A stretch of DNA of 18,567 nt from JABDGZ01 sp964483785 (GTDB lineage Bacteria > Omnitrophota > Gorgyraeia > Zapsychrales > Fredricksoniimonadaceae), in assembly GCA_964483785.1 (NCBI GenBank), contig CAZACW010000044.1, positions 1-18,567 of the forward strand, given 5' to 3'. The position numbers and the translations under genes are program-made. Each line of letters opens with the position of its first letter. Within the stretch, counting starts at the first letter, position 1. Positions 13,191 through 18,567 of the stretch are shown here, one piece after another. The notes under the pieces were generated by a model. The model was not told the origin of the DNA. It saw only the letters and a list, made by a program, of their open reading frames with translations, and did not search any database.

Positions 13191-13615
13191 GCGGATTCCT
13201 TTTGGATACAAATGTAGTGTCCGAATTAGCAAAACATGGGCCGGATCCAAAAGTGTTGTCCTGGATCGAAAATGTTGATCAAAATTTGTGCTATTTAAGC
13301 GTTCTTACAGTTGGGGAAATCCGCAAAGGCATTACGGTTTTGACCAATGCTAAACGACGGGTCAGCATTGAGGCATGGTTAGAAAAGGATTTACATGCAC
13401 AGTTTGAAGGCCGGATTTTACCAATCAGTGAAGACATCGCAGATCGCTGGGGAACATTGACAGGCCAAGTGTATTTAAAAAAGAAATTAATCCCCGTCAT
13501 TGATGGTCTTATTGCCGCCACTGCAATCCAGCATAACTTAACTTTAGTGACACGTAATACTAAAGACGTTGAGGAAACGGGTGTCGTATTATTTAATCCT
13601 TGGGAAGATGCTTGA
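13187..13615 (+). CDS. vapC: PIN-domain toxin, VapC/FitB type
   Basis: A 142-residue PIN-domain ribonuclease toxin. Acidic active-site residues are present in 'FLLDTNVVSEL' (Asp7), 'SVLTVGEIRKGI' (Glu), and 'PVIDGLIAATAIQHNLTLVT' (Asp), followed by 'RNTKDVE' with a further Asp. PIN toxins cleave tRNA or rRNA in a Mg2+-dependent way; the target here is unknown. The similarity to FitB-like proteins ('LFNPWED' end) is good. It overlaps the Phd-type antitoxin gene, which should neutralise it. It converges on queA: only 24 nt separate the two stop codons and no terminator is seen there. Confidence 0.93.
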   Translation: MSGFLLDTNVVSELAKHGPDPKVLSWIENVDQNLCYLSVLTVGEIRKGITVLTNAKRRVSIEAWLEKDLHAQFEGRILPISEDIADRWGTLTGQVYLKKKLIPVIDGLIAATAIQHNLTLVTRNTKDVEETGVVLFNPWEDA

Positions 13616-13639
13616 GAAGAGGCGATACCTAATGATGGT

Positions 13640-14656
13640 TCAAATAATGATCATAGCATCTCCGTAGCTGTAAAAGCGGTATTGTTGAGCGATGGCTTCT
13701 TGGTAGGCCTGCATGATCAGCTCATATCCCCCATACGCGCAAACCAGCATCAGCAAGCTGCTGTAGGGCAGGTGAAAATTCGTGATCAAGATATCCACCA
13801 CTTTAAACCGAAACCCCGGATAGATAAATAAATCGGTACTGCCAGCATAGGCTTTGGTTTTGGCCACAGCTTCCAGCACACGGCAGGATGTTGTACCCAC
13901 TGCCGCAACCGGCCTGCCTTTCAAGGCCTTGTAGGCGTTTGCTTCGATGCTGTAATGCTCCGTATGCATGGGATGCTCGCGTATATCCCTGCATTCCACA
14001 GGCTTGAAAGTCCCGTAATTGATGTGCAAGGTCAGTTCTAAAAAACGATGGCCCTGCTTTTTTAAATCTTCGATCAGCCCCTTGGTAAAATGCAGGCCCG
14101 CGGTAGGCGAGGCCACGGAGCCGGGTTTTTTAGCGTAAACAGTCTGATAATCCGCCCTGTCTTGAAGGGTGTCCCTTCTCTTTATATAGGGCGGCAGGGG
14201 GATATGGCCGATATCTTTAAGATAACGAAGGATATTCTTTTTATTAAAACGCACGGTCCTTTTCTCTTTATTGACTAAAACCGCGCTGATGCCGCCCCCA
14301 AAGGCAATGCTTTCCCCTTCCTTGATTTTCTTAAGGGGCCTCACCAAAACTTCATAGGAATATCCATCCTGCAAATCATTCAATAAAAAAACCTCAACAG
14401 CCCCTCCGCTTGGACGATGGCCCAGCAAGCGCGCGGGGATCACCTTGCTGTTATTGACGACCAAGGATGAGCAAGGCGGCAAATACCGGCCGATATTGGA
14501 AAAAATAGCGTGGGTTATTTTTTGACGTTTGCGGTCAATGACCAATAACCTGGCCTGGTCTCTGTCGGGCAAAGGCTTTTGGGCAATGAGTTCTTGGGGA
14601 AGTTTGTAATCGTAAGATTCTAAACGAAAAAACTTGCTTCTAATTGGGGAGGTCAT
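13640..14656 (-). CDS. queA: S-adenosylmethionine:tRNA ribosyltransferase-isomerase
   Basis: A 338-residue QueA, which transfers the ribosyl part of S-adenosylmethionine to preQ1 in tRNA to make epoxyqueuosine, the step after Tgt. Family blocks: 'YDYKLPQELIAQKPLPDRDQ' at the N-terminus, 'LVVNNSKVIPARLLG', 'GSVASPTAGLHFTKGLIEDL', 'LHINYGTFKPV' and 'HTEHYSIE', and the C-terminal 'YRFYSYGDAMII'. The frame stays open upstream to 14794, but the extra 46 residues lie on top of the SpoIID-domain gene and have no counterpart in the family. I choose ATG at 14656, which overlaps that gene's stop by 17 nt. The C-terminus is intact, so the insertion downstream did not damage it. Confidence 0.95.
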   Translation of the reverse strand: MTSPIRSKFFRLESYDYKLPQELIAQKPLPDRDQARLLVIDRKRQKITHAIFSNIGRYLPPCSSLVVNNSKVIPARLLGHRPSGGAVEVFLLNDLQDGYSYEVLVRPLKKIKEGESIAFGGGISAVLVNKEKRTVRFNKKNILRYLKDIGHIPLPPYIKRRDTLQDRADYQTVYAKKPGSVASPTAGLHFTKGLIEDLKKQGHRFLELTLHINYGTFKPVECRDIREHPMHTEHYSIEANAYKALKGRPVAAVGTTSCRVLEAVAKTKAYAGSTDLFIYPGFRFKVVDILITNFHLPYSSLLMLVCAYGGYELIMQAYQEAIAQQYRFYSYGDAMIII

Positions 14657-15800
14657 GATAATCGACCAGCACGGACTGCGGATAATAGTAGGAAAGGATC
14701 TGCTTATAATTGAATTGCTGCTGGGCCATGCCCAAGGCGCCCCATTGGCACATGCCCACCCCATGGCCCCAGCCCTTGCCGATAAAATCGACAAAATAGC
14801 CCTGAATGGAAATTTCGTAATTATTGCTTAAAAGCACATTGGGCCCCATCAAATCGCGGAATTCCTTGCCGCGCAGGATGAGCTCCTCTCCGTCCTTCTG
14901 GATGATTTTCAAATGGTCGATGCGCTCACTGCGGTCACGGTCCACAATGACGATGTCCTTGATAGTTCCCACCTTGCGGCCATGGAGATTCAAGGCATCC
15001 TGGATGGTCTTGAGCCTGAAATTTTTCTTCCAATGCATATGCGGCGAGTCCTTGCAAAAGCCGCAGGGCACGCCGCGCAAGGGCGGAATATCCGGAAGGT
15101 CCCACAATTGGCGGGCATCCTCGGTCAGGCCGCCGCAGGTGGCGTGAAAATAGGCTGGAATAATTTTACGATTGTAGCTCAGCACCTGGCCGCGGGTGTA
15201 TTCAACCGCCAGATCAGTGCGGTAGCGCTCCGAGTCCCTGCCGCCGTACACCTGGGAATAAATATCATTCGTGACATCATAAGGCTTACCGACGGGGCTT
15301 ATGGAATACAAAGCATAGGAGCGCGCTGCCACGGCCTGGGCCTTCAGAGCTTCCATGGGCCAGCGGTGCGAGACTTCATGAAAAAGCACGCCCTTGATAT
15401 AATCTTCGACATTGACCGTATTGATCACGGTCAGGCGGCTGTCCGCATTGCGGATAAAGGTGACCTCGCCCCTGAAGGTATGTCCGTCGACGAAGATGGT
15501 GGCGTCCTTAAACGGCACGATGGTCAGGCTTTTGGAGGGATAGACCTTAAGGCCGATCAAGATGCCGCGGTTAAGCAGACGGACCTTGCTTTCCAAAAGA
15601 TAAGGGCCCTGGGCCAAAATATCTTCCGAAGGCAGTTCCCTGATCTTGTACGACCCGTGCACCGCCAAATCCAATTCCCTGGCATCGCGGGCAATGGCCA
15701 CCCGCACCATTTGGGGCAGGCTTGAATGCGGCGCGGCCAGGGCCGATGCACCGCCCCAGATCAAGGTTGAGATAAAAAACGCAATTAAAGGAAATTTCAT
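14640..15800 (-). CDS. SpoIID/LytB-domain protein
   Basis: A 386-residue exported protein with a signal peptide (about residues 1-23, ending 'SALAA') and a SpoIID domain. Key stretches: 'HEVSHRWPMEALKAQAVAAR' with the catalytic-type Glu, 'SYALYS', 'YFHATCGGLTEDARQLW', and near the end 'GKGWGHGVGMCQWGALGMAQ'. SpoIID cleaves peptidoglycan glycan strands that have lost their peptide stems; outside spore-formers such proteins are thought to act in cell-wall turnover, so a sporulation role should not be assumed. The start at 15800 overlaps the DUF2905 stop by 4 nt (ATGA). A longer frame to 15977 merely covers that gene. The order ruvB-DUF2905-spoIID-queA is, from recollection, also seen in Clostridia. 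Confidence 0.9.
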   Translation of the reverse strand: MKFPLIAFFISTLIWGGASALAAPHSSLPQMVRVAIARDARELDLAVHGSYKIRELPSEDILAQGPYLLESKVRLLNRGILIGLKVYPSKSLTIVPFKDATIFVDGHTFRGEVTFIRNADSRLTVINTVNVEDYIKGVLFHEVSHRWPMEALKAQAVAARSYALYSISPVGKPYDVTNDIYSQVYGGRDSERYRTDLAVEYTRGQVLSYNRKIIPAYFHATCGGLTEDARQLWDLPDIPPLRGVPCGFCKDSPHMHWKKNFRLKTIQDALNLHGRKVGTIKDIVIVDRDRSERIDHLKIIQKDGEELILRGKEFRDLMGPNVLLSNNYEISIQGYFVDFIGKGWGHGVGMCQWGALGMAQQQFNYKQILSYYYPQSVLVDYHDLPN

Positions 15801-16012
15801 TTTCGGCCTAAGAAATACATAATGGCGCTTAAAATCACGCTGATCAAGATACAGGTTGTAACAGGAAAATAAAAGCTGAAATTTTCCTTTTTGACCATGA
15901 TATCGCCGGGCCATTTGCCGATGCCCGGGATTTTGCCGGCCAACAGCAGGAGGCCTCCCAACACAATCAATAGACAACCGATGAAAACGATTGATCTGCC
16001 TAAATCACCCAT
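15797..16012 (-). CDS. DUF2905 small membrane protein
   Basis: A 71-residue protein with the DUF2905 pattern: a first membrane helix 'SIVFIGCLLIVLGGLLLLAG', the conserved turn 'KIPGIGKWPGDIMVKKENFS' and 'FYFP', then a second helix 'VTTCILISVILSAIMYFLG'. The function is unknown. It often lies beside ruvB or spoIID-like genes, as here: it begins 4 nt after the ruvB stop and its end overlaps the SpoIID-domain gene start (ATGA). Confidence 0.92.
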   Translation of the reverse strand: MGDLGRSIVFIGCLLIVLGGLLLLAGKIPGIGKWPGDIMVKKENFSFYFPVTTCILISVILSAIMYFLGRK

Positions 16013-16016
16013 GTTC

Positions 16017-17012
<996 letters not shown>

Positions 17013-17034
17013 AATGAGCGTCGAGCGTCCCGGT

Positions 17035-17772
17035 TTAGGCCGCGGGGGTTTCGTTGGCCGTGTTGCGCATGATCTGGATATCTTCGAATTGGCGCTGCTG
17101 GACCAGCACGATTTCTTTAAGGCGGGTCAGCTCCAAAAGCGCCGCGAAGATGCAAACCAGTTCCGATTTATTATGCGCTCTGCCGAAAAGTTCCAGCAGC
17201 GAAAGGCGCGGGGTTTCAACCAATAAATGCAGCAGTTCATGGATCTTGCCTTCGATCGTGTATTCCTCCTGGGAAACCTGGTAATCCTTTCTCTCAGGCA
17301 CGGACCGCAAGGCCTGGGACAGGGCATTGATAAGATCAAACAAGGTCGCCTCGATCATCACCTCCTGCGCGTCTTCCTTCATCTCCTCCAGTTTATCGAG
17401 GTCGATCTGGCGGCCGAAAAGGTTCTGGCGGAACAATTCCTTGTGCTTAAGCTGTTCGGCGATCTGTTTAAATTGCTCGTATTCTTTAAGGCGGTCCACC
17501 AGTTCCTGGCGGGGGTCCACTTCTTCGGGCCCGGCCAAGGGGTCCGGCGGCAAAAGCATCTTGGACTTGATCTGCATCAAGGTCGCGGCCATGACTAAAA
17601 AATCCCCCACCACGTCCAAATCCAGCATCTTCATCATTTCGATGTATTCCATGTACTGGTCCGTGATAAGCGCGATGGGAATGTCGCAGACATCAATATC
17701 GTTTTTTTTGATCAGATACAAAAGCAGGTCCAAAGGCCCTTCAAATTTATCCAGATGGATTTTATAACTCAT
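17035..17772 (-). CDS. scpA: Segregation and condensation protein A
   Basis: A 245-residue ScpA, the kleisin that bridges SMC heads in the bacterial condensin complex. The N-terminal helical domain 'FEGPLDLLLYLIKKNDIDVC' (about residues 9-28) and 'VVGDFLVMAATLMQIKSKML' are characteristic; the C-terminal winged helix contains 'SLLELFGRAHNKSELVCIFA' and 'ALLELTRLKEIVLVQQ'. The start overlaps the trpS stop by 4 nt (ATGA), so both are translated together. The usual next gene, scpB, is absent here; ruvB follows directly. Confidence 0.95.
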   Translation of the reverse strand: MSYKIHLDKFEGPLDLLLYLIKKNDIDVCDIPIALITDQYMEYIEMMKMLDLDVVGDFLVMAATLMQIKSKMLLPPDPLAGPEEVDPRQELVDRLKEYEQFKQIAEQLKHKELFRQNLFGRQIDLDKLEEMKEDAQEVMIEATLFDLINALSQALRSVPERKDYQVSQEEYTIEGKIHELLHLLVETPRLSLLELFGRAHNKSELVCIFAALLELTRLKEIVLVQQRQFEDIQIMRNTANETPAA

Positions 17773-18567
17773 AATACCGCCTCCCGGACTTCAGCCATTG
17801 TTTTTTGGGCGATGACCCTTGCCTTCGCAGCGCCTGCCGAGAGAATGTCCTCGATGCGGCCCCTCTGCTGTTCCAATTTAGCCCTGCGTTCCCGGATCGG
17901 CTCCAGGGTCTGATTAATATGCACGCTTAAAATTTTTTTGCAGTCCACACAGCCTTTCAAGGCCTTGGTGCACCACGCAAAAACCTCGGGCGCTTCCTTA
18001 GCTGCAAAGACCTGATAATAACTATAGACATTGCATACATCCGGATGCCCAGGGTCAGACATTTTGATCCTTTGAGGATCTGTGATCATGGACACGACCC
18101 TGGCCCCCACTTCCTTGGCCGGGTCTGTTAAATTGATGGTATTGCCGTAGCTTTTGCTCATCTTGCGGTTATCCAATCCCAAGAGCCTTGGCGTCTCGGT
18201 CAGGATGGGCCGGCAATCATTAAACACTTCTTTCTTGTACATGGAATTAAAACGGCGGGCAATTTCGCGGCACAATTCCAAATGAGGCAATTGGTCTTCC
18301 CCGATGGGCACCGCATCGGCTTTGTACAATAAAATATCCGCGGCCTGCAGGACCGGATAACCTAAAAAAGCATAGGTCTGAAGGTCCCTCGAGGCAATTT
18401 CGCGCAGTTGTTCTTTATAGGTGGGGTTTCTTTCCAGCCAGCCCAAGGGCGTGAGGCAGGATAAAAACATCTGCAGTTCAAGGTGCTCTGGCACATCGGA
18501 TTGGCGGTAAAGCACGCTTTTTTCAGGATCAATGCCGCAGGCGATCCAGTCCATGGCCATTTCAGCG
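17769..18567 (-). CDS. trpS: Tryptophanyl-tRNA synthetase (5' end beyond the window)
   Basis: About 265 C-terminal residues of a class I TrpRS, which charges tRNA-Trp. Recognisable parts: 'YPVLQAADILLYKADAVPIG' and 'EDQLPHLELCREIARRFN' of the tryptophan and tRNA-binding core, the signature 'RKMSKSYGNTINLTDP' with the KMSKS ATP loop, and the C-terminal helical domain. The reading frame stays open to the window edge, and the HIGH-type motif and about 60 N-terminal residues are outside. ATG codons near 18560 are internal. Its stop overlaps the scpA start. Confidence 0.95.
   Translation of the reverse strand, partial: AEMAMDWIACGIDPEKSVLYRQSDVPEHLELQMFLSCLTPLGWLERNPTYKEQLREIASRDLQTYAFLGYPVLQAADILLYKADAVPIGEDQLPHLELCREIARRFNSMYKKEVFNDCRPILTETPRLLGLDNRKMSKSYGNTINLTDPAKEVGARVVSMITDPQRIKMSDPGHPDVCNVYSYYQVFAAKEAPEVFAWCTKALKGCVDCKKILSVHINQTLEPIRERRAKLEQQRGRIEDILSAGAAKARVIAQKTMAEVREAVL

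Noticed and set aside
13616..13639. Bidirectional terminator between the convergent PIN toxin and queA genes
   Set aside because: The 24-nt gap contains no stable hairpin with a T-run in either direction.
14657..14794. Longer queA reading frame with 46 extra N-terminal residues
   Set aside because: The extension lies entirely on the SpoIID-domain gene, has no family counterpart and no ribosome-binding site; the ATG at 14656 gives the normal QueA N-terminus.
15801..15977. Longer SpoIID-domain reading frame with 59 extra residues
   Set aside because: The extension covers the DUF2905 gene in another frame. The ATG at 15800 directly precedes a signal peptide and overlaps the DUF2905 stop as ATGA.

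Overview
The window looks like a chromosomal segment of a candidate-phylum bacterium, most likely Omnitrophota (Omnitrophica). The main clue is the 1027-residue secreted protein at 9570-12653. Its N-terminal part (a signal peptide, then a 'LP..G.MVNMTP.F.P....GI..Y.DNPFKFDFIVD.G' stretch) is of a type I associate with that phylum. This assignment rests on recollection, not on a search. Almost every gene is on the minus strand, so transcription runs from right to left.

Right part (13640-18567): a compact housekeeping run in transcription order trpS (cut by the window edge), scpA, ruvB, a DUF2905 membrane protein, a SpoIID/LytB-domain protein and queA. Genes are joined by short gaps or ATGA overlaps.

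Middle (9503-13639): an apparent insertion between queA and tgt, two genes that are neighbours in many bacteria. It holds a plus-strand Phd-type antitoxin/PIN-domain toxin pair with a clear promoter, and the large Omnitrophota-type secreted protein, whose gene diverges from that pair.

Centre-left (5580-9502): a second housekeeping run, tgt, trmD, rplS, rnhB, a YhcH/YjgK/YiaL-family gene and a TMEM175-like channel gene. The tRNA-modification genes queA and tgt act in the same queuosine pathway although now separated. A 48-bp perfect palindrome ends 5 nt upstream of the tgt start.

Left part (1-5525): an accessory region, AT-rich by eye. It holds a START-domain protein, a GH18-like protein, a cysteine-containing secreted protein, a cupin, an AbrB-type antitoxin/Doc toxin pair, a dihydrofolate reductase-family protein, a DUF2442 gene and a truncated DUF4160 gene. 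The genes, mostly single, are separated by two families of short palindromic elements. Family A is about 57 bp with tips TGGGACACATT; family B is 112 bp with tips GGTGTCAGTTCT. All elements with a readable orientation point the same way relative to the genes. They sit at gene 3' ends and in three cases supply the stop codon and last residues. This cassette-like arrangement is the most unusual feature of the window. No transposase, integrase, CRISPR array, rRNA or tRNA gene was seen.
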